Source: an uncultured Clostridia bacterium | GTDB taxonomy: Bacteria; Bacillota_A; Clostridia; Oscillospirales; Oscillospiraceae | Assembly: GCA_946410505.1 (NCBI GenBank) | Contig: CAMKAP010000061.1 | Coordinates: 1-9,730 of the forward strand | DNA length: 9,730 nucleotides | Direction of reading: 5' to 3' | Shown: piece by piece, positions 1 to 5,304 of the stretch | Position numbering within the stretch: the stretch's first letter is position 1 | How the letters are laid out: each line of letters opens with the position of its first letter | Made by a program: the position numbers and the translations under genes | Notes under the pieces: model-generated | Seen by the model: the letters and a program-made list of their open reading frames with translations, nothing else | What the model was told of the DNA's origin: nothing | Databases searched by the model: none

Positions 1-1
1 C

Positions 2-379
2 TGCAAGGTGCTGGGCAAGGCGGCCGAGGGCGAGACGGCCTCGCTGATCCCGATCGTGGGCATCCGGCCCGGCACCCTGCTCATCGGCGAGCAGATGCAG
101 ACAGAGGACCAGGATCAGGAGCTGGTGGATTTTCTGGCAGCCGTGCTTTATCAGATCGAGGAACGCGGCCTCTATTCCGAGGTCAAGCGCGTAAACTTTT
201 CTAACCCCAAAAGCCCTGAATTCACTTACAGCAACAAGTATACCGTCGTGCTGGGGACACAGAATAATCTGGAGCGGAAATTCGGCATGTTTGTGAACGT
301 GCTGGGGAAACTCAAGCCCGGCGATGTGGGCATTATAGACCTGTCCGACGGGAGGACTGCCCACTTCAGTCCCAACTGA
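2..379 (+). CDS. ftsQ: Cell division protein FtsQ/DivIB, C-terminal part (5' end outside window)
   Basis: The frame is open from the left edge to a TGA at 377-379, so about 125 C-terminal residues are visible and the true start is outside. FtsQ/DivIB is a single-pass membrane divisome protein whose extracytoplasmic POTRA and beta domains bind FtsL/FtsB(DivIC). What is seen fits the end of the beta domain: a helix-like stretch (QELVDFLAAVLYQIEER), a strand region ending in a YTVVLGTQ motif, then a LERKFGMFVNVLGKL helix and a closing GDVGIIDLSDGRTAHFSP strand. The pattern lG...dle.K...l..il..l....g.IDls is typical of FtsQ C-termini. The position just ahead of ftsZ supports the call. The N-terminal membrane helix and POTRA domain cannot be checked here. 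Confidence 0.82.
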   Translation, partial: CKVLGKAAEGETASLIPIVGIRPGTLLIGEQMQTEDQDQELVDFLAAVLYQIEERGLYSEVKRVNFSNPKSPEFTYSNKYTVVLGTQNNLERKFGMFVNVLGKLKPGDVGIIDLSDGRTAHFSPN

Positions 380-416
380 AATCTTTTCCAATTACAAAAT
401 CCTTACAAAAGATTTC
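378..416. repeat. AT-rich inverted repeat after ftsQ
   Basis: GAAATCTTTT (378-387) and AAAAGATTTC (407-416) form a perfect 10-bp inverted repeat around a 19-nt loop, starting inside the ftsQ stop codon. The stem is weak (two G-C pairs) and has no T-tract after it, so it is at best a poor terminator. It could equally be chance in AT-rich DNA. Confidence 0.35.
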
Positions 417-435
417 TAAAATCCCCAAATCCTAC

Positions 436-464
436 TTGACCGGGATAGAAAAATGTAATAATAT
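436..464 (+). promoter_or_regulatory. Sigma-A-type promoter of ftsZ
   Basis: TTGACC (436-441) and TAATAT (459-464) are separated by 17 bp, close to the vegetative consensus, in an otherwise AT-rich gap between ftsQ and ftsZ. The predicted transcript would start near 471 and carry a leader of about 57 nt. This suggests ftsZ is expressed independently of the upstream division genes, at least in part. Confidence 0.75.
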
Positions 465-527
465 ATAGCATAGCAATCTGATGTGCTGTGTTCCGTACAG
501 CCTTAGAATAGAGATGGAGGCAAGACA

Positions 528-1691
528 ATGGATTATAAAACCGAAACCGGACCCGATAATGTGGTAACGATCAAGGTCGTTGGCGTCGGCGGCGCCGGCA
601 ACAACGTGGTCAACAGAATGGTAAAAGCCGGCACCCAGGGTGTCGAGTTTATTGCAATCAATACAGACAAGCAGGCGCTGTCCGTTTCCAACGCCGATCA
701 GAAGATTCAGATCGGTGAAAAGGTGACCCGCGGCCAGGGCGCCGGCTCCGATCCCGAGGTTGGCAAGCGCGCCGCCGAGGAGAGCCGGAACAATATCGCC
801 AAGGCCATCGAGGAAGCCGACATGGTGTTTATCACCGCCGGTATGGGCGGCGGCACCGGTACCGGTGCGGCTCCCGCCGTGGCGGAGATCGCCCGTGAGG
901 CCGGCTGCCTCACCGTCGGTGTCGTGACCAAGCCCTTCAAGTTCGAGGGCAAGCGCCGCATGGATCAGGCCAATGAGGGCATCCGCGACCTGCTCGGCCG
1001 GGTGGACTCTCTGCTCATCATCCCCAATGACCGCCTGAAATACGCTACCGACCAAAAGGTTACGCTGGCCAACGCTTTTGAGATCGCGGACGACGTGCTC
1101 AAGCAGGCTGTCACCAGCATCTCCGATCTGATCAAGAACACCGGATTCATCAATCTGGACTTTGCCGATGTGACCTGCATCATGAAGAACGCCGGCTTTG
1201 CCCACATGGGCGTTGGTCATGCCGCCGGCAAGGGCAAGGCGGAGGACGCCGCCCGCATGGCCGTCGCCAGCCCCCTGATGGAGACCTCCATCAACGGCGC
1301 CCGCGGTGTGCTCATCAACATCACCGGCTCAGAGGACATGGGCCTGGAGGATGTGGAGGCTGCCGCCAATTTGGTGCAGGAGGCCGCGCATCCCGACGCC
1401 AATATCATCTTCGGCGCCACTTTCGACGATACGCTGCAGGATGAGATCCGCGTGACTGTCATTGCTACCGGCTTTGAAGAGAACGCCGGTGCGGAGAAGC
1501 CTGCCGAGAAGGCCGCTCCCGCTCCTGCTGCCAAGCCTCAGGGCCTGTTCACCGGCGCTGCGGAGAGAGCCGCCGCCGTGTCTGCCGTCCCGCCTCCCAT
1601 CGGCGGGGAGCCTGCTGCCGCGCCCGCTGCTGCTGAACCCGCCGGGGAAGATCCCTTTGACAGCATTTTCAAGATCTTCAACACCAAGTAA
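528..1691 (+). CDS. ftsZ: Cell division protein FtsZ
   Basis: FtsZ is the tubulin-like GTPase that polymerises into the cytoplasmic Z-ring. The 387-residue product has the N-terminal nucleotide fold ([15 protein letters not shown], residues 17-31), the tubulin signature GGGTGTG at 107-113, and the T7 catalytic loop NLDFADV at 209-215, with Asp211 and Asp214 in the places expected to complete the active site of the next subunit. The globular core ends near residue 318. An Ala/Pro-rich linker follows to about 373. The final 14 residues ([14 protein letters not shown]) occupy the place of the conserved C-terminal peptide but lack the usual IPxFLR-like core. The ATG at 528 is preceded by GATGGAGG with 7 nt spacing, and a strong promoter lies at 436-464. 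Length is normal for the family. Confidence 0.98.
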   Translation: MDYKTETGPDNVVTIKVVGVGGAGNNVVNRMVKAGTQGVEFIAINTDKQALSVSNADQKIQIGEKVTRGQGAGSDPEVGKRAAEESRNNIAKAIEEADMVFITAGMGGGTGTGAAPAVAEIAREAGCLTVGVVTKPFKFEGKRRMDQANEGIRDLLGRVDSLLIIPNDRLKYATDQKVTLANAFEIADDVLKQAVTSISDLIKNTGFINLDFADVTCIMKNAGFAHMGVGHAAGKGKAEDAARMAVASPLMETSINGARGVLINITGSEDMGLEDVEAAANLVQEAAHPDANIIFGATFDDTLQDEIRVTVIATGFEENAGAEKPAEKAAPAPAAKPQGLFTGAAERAAAVSAVPPPIGGEPAAAPAAAEPAGEDPFDSIFKIFNTK

Positions 1692-1721
1692 ATGCGATCG
1701 GCACACTTTACGGCTTTTCGC

Positions 1722-1750
1722 TTGCTTCTGCGTCAAGGATCGTGTATAAT
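1722..1750 (+). promoter_or_regulatory. Promoter of the yihY-like gene
   Basis: TTGCTT (1722-1727) and a perfect TATAAT (1745-1750) are 17 bp apart. The -10 box overlaps the left arm of the hairpin at 1748-1786. A transcript starting near 1757 would begin inside that arm and so could not form the full hairpin. Confidence 0.65.
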
Positions 1751-1790
1751 AACAGGAACTCTGCTTTATGTGGAGTTCCTGTTATTCTTT
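1748..1790 (+). terminator. Probable ftsZ terminator (hairpin with short T-run)
   Basis: AATAACAGGAACTC (1748-1761) pairs perfectly with GAGTTCCTGTTATT (1773-1786) around an 11-nt loop, and CTTTG follows. The stem is 14 bp but only moderately GC-rich and the T-run is short, so efficiency is uncertain. It lies 56 bp after the ftsZ stop and just upstream of the yihY-like gene's RBS. Confidence 0.6.
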
Positions 1791-1810
1791 GTTGGGAGAG
1801 GAGGGATACG

Positions 1811-2632
1811 ATGAAAGCTCTGCAGGTGGTTCGTGAGATCGCGTGGCTCTACAGCGATAAGCGCATCCCCCGCGCCGCAGCGGCCCTGTCATATTATATG
1901 ACAATGACCATCTTCCCCCTGATTATCTGCCTGTATTCCTTGCTTGGCAACAACTATGCCAAAGCGATGCAGATCCTCAATTTTCTGGACGATTTTATGA
2001 GTGCGGAGACTACGCGCACCATTAAATCCTTCATTGTCTATGTCTCCATGAGCCACAGCACCGCCATGTTCTTTGCAGGTCTCACGGTGGTACTCACCTC
2101 TGCCAGCGCAGCAGTCCGCACACTGCAGGGCACCATCGGCGAAATGCAGGGCGGCCGGCGTTTTCAGGGCATTCGGGATTTTCTGTTCAGCCTGATCTTT
2201 TCTCTGGCCTTTCTTGCCTCCATGTATTTCGGCATCGTCGTCATGTTCACGGGGCGGGACTTCATTGAGCTTCTGAACGGCTGGCTCCCGTTTATTGACA
2301 TCAGCAGCTCCTGGCAATGGATCCGCTTTCTAATGATGGGCGGTATCATGCTTGTGATCTTCTACGGGATTTATCAGGTCTCCAAGCGCCGCCGGGACCG
2401 CTATCCGATCCTTCCGGGTGCCATCTTTGGCACCCTTGGCGTTGTGGGAATGAGCTGGGTGTTTTCTGTTTTTATCGCGGCCTCGACCCGATATCCGCTG
2501 GTCTACGGCTCTCTTGCCTCTCTGATTTTGCTGATGTTCTGGCTCTTCCTCTGCTGCCAGATCATTTATATCGGCGCTGCACTGAACATTTCGCTGCGGG
2601 ATGTAAACGATGAAGGGGACGAGAGTGTGTGA
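1811..2632 (+). CDS. YihY/BrkB-family inner membrane protein
   Basis: The 273-residue product is a multi-pass membrane protein of the YihY/virulence factor BrkB family (once annotated RNase BN). Its biochemical role is not settled; transport or envelope roles have been proposed. Family features seen are the N-terminal RAAAALSYYMTMTIFPLII (21-39), the central TSASAAVRTLQGTI region (96-109), and the C-terminal VYGSLASLILLMFWLFL (231-247). About six hydrophobic segments can be drawn near 30-48, 84-102, 124-146, 171-191, 202-224 and 234-257, with a basic KRRRDR loop at 192-197. The ATG at 1811 is chosen because GAGAGGAGGG sits 5-6 nt upstream. The frame stays open upstream to a GTG at 1742, but that would run through the hairpin and promoter. 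It stands alone between a promoter and a strong terminator. Confidence 0.88.
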   Translation: MKALQVVREIAWLYSDKRIPRAAAALSYYMTMTIFPLIICLYSLLGNNYAKAMQILNFLDDFMSAETTRTIKSFIVYVSMSHSTAMFFAGLTVVLTSASAAVRTLQGTIGEMQGGRRFQGIRDFLFSLIFSLAFLASMYFGIVVMFTGRDFIELLNGWLPFIDISSSWQWIRFLMMGGIMLVIFYGIYQVSKRRRDRYPILPGAIFGTLGVVGMSWVFSVFIAASTRYPLVYGSLASLILLMFWLFLCCQIIYIGAALNISLRDVNDEGDESV

Positions 2633-2683
2633 ATCCTTAGAATTTCCTTGCTGCCTGCATGCGGCAACTGCCGGGTGCTTCTA

Positions 2684-2723
2684 AAAATGATCCCGCAGGG
2701 ACTTGTCCCTGCGGGATCATTTT
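2684..2723. terminator. Bidirectional terminator between convergent genes
   Basis: AAAATGATCCCGCAGGGA (2684-2701) and its exact complement (2706-2723) form an 18-bp stem with a CTTG tetraloop. A-tract on one side and T-tract on the other allow termination on both strands, serving the yihY-like gene (+) and the csoR-like gene (-), whose ends face each other here. Confidence 0.9.
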
Positions 2724-2744
2724 CCTGTTATCTTGAAGCATGAA

Positions 2745-3098
2745 CTAACCCATAAACTTGTCGATGGCCTCGTTCAGAGCCTGCAGATCTGCGGAATCGC
2801 CGTCGCCCACACAGTGCTCCAGATGGTCCTTGAGGATCACCCGAGCGGTGCTGCTCAGGGCAGAGCGGACTGCCGCCAGCTGCACCAGGACTTCCGTGCA
2901 GTCCCGTCCGTCTTCCACCATGCGCTTGACGGACTCCAGGTGCCCGATGGCTCGGGAGAGTCGGTTGATCACTGCCTTGGTCTGGGTATGGACATGCCCG
3001 TGGCCGTGTTCGTGTCCGTGCACATGCTCTACAGGGTGGGCGTGTACATGACCGTCGCCGTGGTCATGGTAATAGACTTCTTCTTCGTGTTCGTGCAT
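2745..3098 (-). CDS. CsoR/FrmR-family metal-sensing repressor with His-rich N-terminal tail
   Basis: CsoR-family (DUF156) proteins are small all-helical DNA-binding repressors that release DNA on binding Cu(I), Ni/Co or other effectors. From the ATG at 3098 the protein has 117 residues. Residues 1-40 are a tail with 14 histidines, mostly as HxH or HGH. The CsoR core starts at about 41 (KAVINRLSRAIGHLESVKRMVEDGRDCTEVL). Cys67, His92 and Cys96 keep the 25- and 4-residue spacing of the Cys-His-Cys Cu(I) site of CsoR; a Ni/Co (RcnR) site would have His in the last position. The GTG at 3107 is an alternative start, but the purine-rich AGAAAG is better spaced for the ATG. It has its own promoter (3133-3161). 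No copper ATPase or chaperone gene is in view, so its target is unknown. Confidence 0.9.
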   Translation of the reverse strand: MHEHEEEVYYHDHGDGHVHAHPVEHVHGHEHGHGHVHTQTKAVINRLSRAIGHLESVKRMVEDGRDCTEVLVQLAAVRSALSSTARVILKDHLEHCVGDGDSADLQALNEAIDKFMG

Positions 3099-3132
3099 AT
3101 CGGTCACTTTCTCTCGCTATCAGGATAAAAAT

Positions 3133-3161
3133 ATTATACAGGATCGCGTCAGGCTTCGCAA
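3133..3161 (-). promoter_or_regulatory. Promoter of the csoR-like gene
   Basis: On the minus strand TTGCGA (3161-3156) and a perfect TATAAT (3138-3133) are 17 bp apart, giving a start near 3126 and a leader of about 28 nt. Confidence 0.75.
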
Positions 3162-3175
3162 CCCCGGAGGGGGGA
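3162..3175. promoter_or_regulatory. Candidate CsoR-type operator (G/C-tract pseudo-palindrome)
   Basis: CCCCGGAGGGGGG (3162-3174), with AT-rich flanks (ATATT on the right), lies directly against the -35 box of the csoR-like gene. Known CsoR/RcnR operators contain a run of G or C flanked by A/T-rich half sites, and these repressors often control their own genes. That this is the operator is inference from position and composition. Confidence 0.4.
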
Positions 3176-3264
3176 TATTTGTATGCCATTGCAGGCAAAG
3201 CTCCATGTCGGCGATAAAACGCTTTGGTCTGTCAGGAGCGGGGCAATGCCTGTATCCCTGTTCC

Positions 3265-3849
3265 TCATCCGGCATACTCCGTGCACCACTGCTTCAGCAA
3301 AGCGCGGATCTCGTCCATGTTATCTTCCCGAAGTTCCGCAATCCTGCAGTCCTGAGCGTGCTCCAGCGTGTCCAGAAGCCCGCGCAGCTTTGCCGGGTAT
3401 CGATCGCTCAGCCCCAGAAGACCGCGCAGCAGCTCGGCGTCTTCCGGGCTCCTCAGAGCACCGAGGCAGGGGTGAGGCGTATTGAGATAAGTCTGGAGCG
3501 CTGTGCCGAACTCCGGGATCACCAGCTCATAGCCACCCAGTTCATCCAGCAGGGCATAGGGGTACCACACTGCTTCCGCCAGCAGCCGGACGCCGGTCTG
3601 TCGGAAGACCTCATGGTCCTTCCGGGGCGGAAAACTGCGGCAGTCCAGGTAGAGCTCCGGTACAAATCCCGCAACCCCCGCTGCGGCTGCGGCAGGCAAC
3701 AGGGAATAGCCCACGAAACGCCCCTCGCTGTCAGTGCTCCGCATTGTAATATATCCGCCAGCAGAAGCCAGCTGCTCACCAAGCACTTCACGGATCAGTC
3801 TGGTTTTCCCGACTCCCGCTGCGCCGATCAGAAAGAGTTTTTTCTCCAT
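3265..3849 (-). CDS. THEP1-like P-loop nucleoside-triphosphatase
   Basis: The 194-residue product resembles the THEP1 (NTPase_1) family, cytoplasmic P-loop enzymes that hydrolyse ATP/GTP and other NTPs in vitro and whose cell role is unclear. A Walker A motif GAAGVGKT is at residues 9-16, right after the first strand (KKLFLI). A Walker B-like segment YALLDELGGYEL is at 98-109, matching the family's vvDEiGxMEl pattern, followed by an acidic EFGTAL turn. Length fits the family. ATG 3849 is chosen because AAGAGGTGA lies at good spacing; an in-frame ATG (3855) and GTG (3858) sit inside or beside that Shine-Dalgarno. A promoter lies at 3866-3894. The C-terminal third is helical and charged and less recognisable. 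Another small P-loop ATPase family cannot be excluded. Confidence 0.68.
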   Translation of the reverse strand: MEKKLFLIGAAGVGKTRLIREVLGEQLASAGGYITMRSTDSEGRFVGYSLLPAAAAAGVAGFVPELYLDCRSFPPRKDHEVFRQTGVRLLAEAVWYPYALLDELGGYELVIPEFGTALQTYLNTPHPCLGALRSPEDAELLRGLLGLSDRYPAKLRGLLDTLEHAQDCRIAELREDNMDEIRALLKQWCTEYAG

Positions 3850-3865
3850 ATGCATCACCTCTTAC

Positions 3866-3894
3866 AGTATATTTCTCGTATTTCAAAAAGTCAA
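3866..3894 (-). promoter_or_regulatory. Promoter of the THEP1-like gene
   Basis: On the minus strand TTGACT (3894-3889) and TATACT (3871-3866) are 17 bp apart. Transcription would begin near 3859, leaving a very short leader of about 10 nt that holds the AAGAGGTGA ribosome binding site. Confidence 0.75.
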
Positions 3895-3905
3895 TTTGCG
3901 TCGAC

Positions 3906-3935
3906 TTGACGGGAATGTGCTTTTCGGAGTAAACT
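3906..3935 (+). promoter_or_regulatory. Promoter of the GNAT-FRG operon
   Basis: TTGACG (3906-3911) and TAAACT (3930-3935) are 18 bp apart. The -35 box is 11 bp from the -35 of the divergent NTPase promoter, and a GTCGAC palindrome (3900-3905) lies between them. Confidence 0.7.
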
Positions 3936-3966
3936 GTTGCACAGAATTCTGAAAGGAGCGCTGCTC

Positions 3967-4455
3967 ATGAGCCTTGTGATCCGAAGCGCCTATGATTCTC
4001 CGGAGGAGATCCGTAGGCTCTTCACCGAGTACACAGCGATTCTCGTGGCGGGAGATCCGGCGTTTCAGCAATATCTGGATCTGCAGGACTACGAGCGGGA
4101 GATCGCCGACCTCTCGGAGAAATACGGAGAGCCGGGTGGAAGACTGTACCTTGCGGAATATAACGGCGAGACTGCCGGATGCGCTGCCCTGCACCGCCTG
4201 AGCGACGAGCTGGGAGAGCTCAAACGGCTCTATGTTCGGCCCGCTTTTCGCGGAAAAGGGATCGGGTGCGCGCTGACAGAAAAAATCATCCGCGAGGCGC
4301 GTATCGCAGGCTACCGGACGCTGCAGCTGGATACCCAGCCGTTCCTGCCGGAAGCGATTCGGCTTTATCATCGACTGGGCTTTGCGGATATGCCAGGCTA
4401 TAATCCCAGCCCGCTGCCGGCGACACTGTATATGAAGATGGAGCTGAAAAAATGA
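3967..4455 (+). CDS. GNAT-family N-acetyltransferase
   Basis: This is a 162-residue acetyl-CoA-dependent acyltransferase of the GNAT fold; the acceptor is unknown. Motif A is clear: GELKRLYVRPAFRGKGIG (83-100), with the pyrophosphate-binding RGKGIG at 95-100, then helix ALTEKIIREARIAGY. Motif B is seen as LQLDT (119-123) followed by AIRLYHRLGF (130-139). The N-terminal half (EEIRRLFTEYTAIL...DYEREIADLSEKYG) resembles the helical start common in this family. ATG 3967 follows AAAGGAG with 8 nt spacing; an in-frame upstream ATG (3937) lacks such a site and falls by the promoter's start point. Its TGA overlaps the start of the FRG gene as ATGA, so the two are translationally coupled. Confidence 0.92.
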   Translation: MSLVIRSAYDSPEEIRRLFTEYTAILVAGDPAFQQYLDLQDYEREIADLSEKYGEPGGRLYLAEYNGETAGCAALHRLSDELGELKRLYVRPAFRGKGIGCALTEKIIREARIAGYRTLQLDTQPFLPEAIRLYHRLGFADMPGYNPSPLPATLYMKMELKK

Positions 4456-5258
4456 TCAAGGAAATCCATATTACCAGCGTGGAAGAGCTGGTTCCGCTGC
4501 TCTCGGACCAGGAATACCGTCCGGAGCTCAAGCGCAACCGCTGCAACTACGTGTACCGCGGCATGCCGAACATTAACTATAAAATGACCACAAGCCTGCG
4601 ACGGAACTGCAAGGAACTGGAGCGGACGCTGGAGCCCGCGATCCTCAAAAACTTCGCCAAATACGCTGTGATTGAAGACCCGAGCGTGGCCCACTCCGTC
4701 TGGCGGCAGATGATCCTGGGGCAGCACCACGGCCTGCCCACGCGTCTTCTGGACTGGACCCACTCGGCGCTGGTGGCGCTGCACTTTGCAGTCAGCGAGG
4801 AAAACCTGGAAAATATGGCTGACCACGATTGCATGGTCTGGCGCATCGACATCAATGAGCTGCACTCTCTGCTTCCGGAGAAATACCAGGCCATAATGCA
4901 CGAAAACAAGGCGGAGGTCTTCTCCGTGGACATGCTGACCCAGGCGGCCAGCAGCCTTAATCAATATGACGCCGACATGGGGGACAGGGCCATGCTTGTC
5001 ATCGAACCGCCCTCCATCAATCAGCGAATCGTAAACCAGTACGCGTTCTTTTCCATCATCCCGCTGGATATGGAGGACGTGGAGGCCTTTCTGGACAGAT
5101 ATACGGAGCACACGGTCAAGTATGTGATCGACCGGAAGCTGCGCTGGCGCGTGCGGGATATGCTCGACCAGCTCAACATGTCCGAGCGGATCGTCTATCC
5201 TGGCCTGGACGGCCTGTCCAAATGGATTGCCCGACACTATTTTGTGAAAGACGAATAA
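4452..5258 (+). CDS. FRG-domain protein
   Basis: The 268-residue protein carries an FRG domain, named for a conserved (F/Y)RG motif; its biochemical function is not established to my knowledge. Seen here are YRG at residues 35-37, the hallmark GQHHGLPTRLLDWT at 90-103, the following SALVALHFAV (105-114), an acidic SEE, and the late RIVNQYAFFSI motif (192-202) typical of the domain's C-terminal half. A final YPGLDGLSKWIARHYF (249-264) also fits family members. No signal peptide or membrane helix is visible, so it should be cytoplasmic. The ATG overlaps the acetyltransferase stop by 4 bp (ATGA), with no separate promoter, and a strong terminator begins at its stop codon. The pair is therefore one transcription unit. 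Confidence 0.88.
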   Translation: MIKEIHITSVEELVPLLSDQEYRPELKRNRCNYVYRGMPNINYKMTTSLRRNCKELERTLEPAILKNFAKYAVIEDPSVAHSVWRQMILGQHHGLPTRLLDWTHSALVALHFAVSEENLENMADHDCMVWRIDINELHSLLPEKYQAIMHENKAEVFSVDMLTQAASSLNQYDADMGDRAMLVIEPPSINQRIVNQYAFFSIIPLDMEDVEAFLDRYTEHTVKYVIDRKLRWRVRDMLDQLNMSERIVYPGLDGLSKWIARHYFVKDE

Positions 5259-5293
5259 AAAAACTGCGGATCAAAAACGATCCGCAGTTTTTT
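5258..5293. terminator. Bidirectional terminator between FRG gene and lipoprotein gene
   Basis: AAAAAACTGCGGATC (5258-5272) and its exact complement (5279-5293) form a 15-bp stem with a 6-nt loop. The A-tract and T-tract flank a GC-rich core, so it can end transcription on both strands of this convergent pair. Confidence 0.93.
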
Positions 5294-5304
5294 GCCGGAA
5301 AGAA

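Noticed and set aside
378..416. Inverted repeat after ftsQ as a terminator
   Set aside because: The stem is AT-rich, the loop long and no T-tract follows; kept only as a weak repeat.
432..1220. 262-codon open frame on the minus strand opposite ftsZ
   Set aside because: It is a shadow of the GC-rich ftsZ coding sequence; its product has no recognisable domain and it runs through the ftsZ promoter and start.
1742..1810. Upstream GTG start for the yihY-like gene
   Set aside because: It would translate through the hairpin and promoter; the ATG at 1811 has a strong Shine-Dalgarno and matches the usual family N-terminus.
3205..3909. 234-codon open frame on the plus strand opposite the THEP1-like gene
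   Set aside because: The minus strand has Walker A and B motifs, RBS and promoter; the plus frame crosses that promoter and has no recognisable features.
4398..5237. 279-codon open frame on the minus strand opposite the FRG gene
   Set aside because: The plus-strand frame has clear FRG motifs, ATGA coupling and a terminator; the antisense product looks like nothing known.
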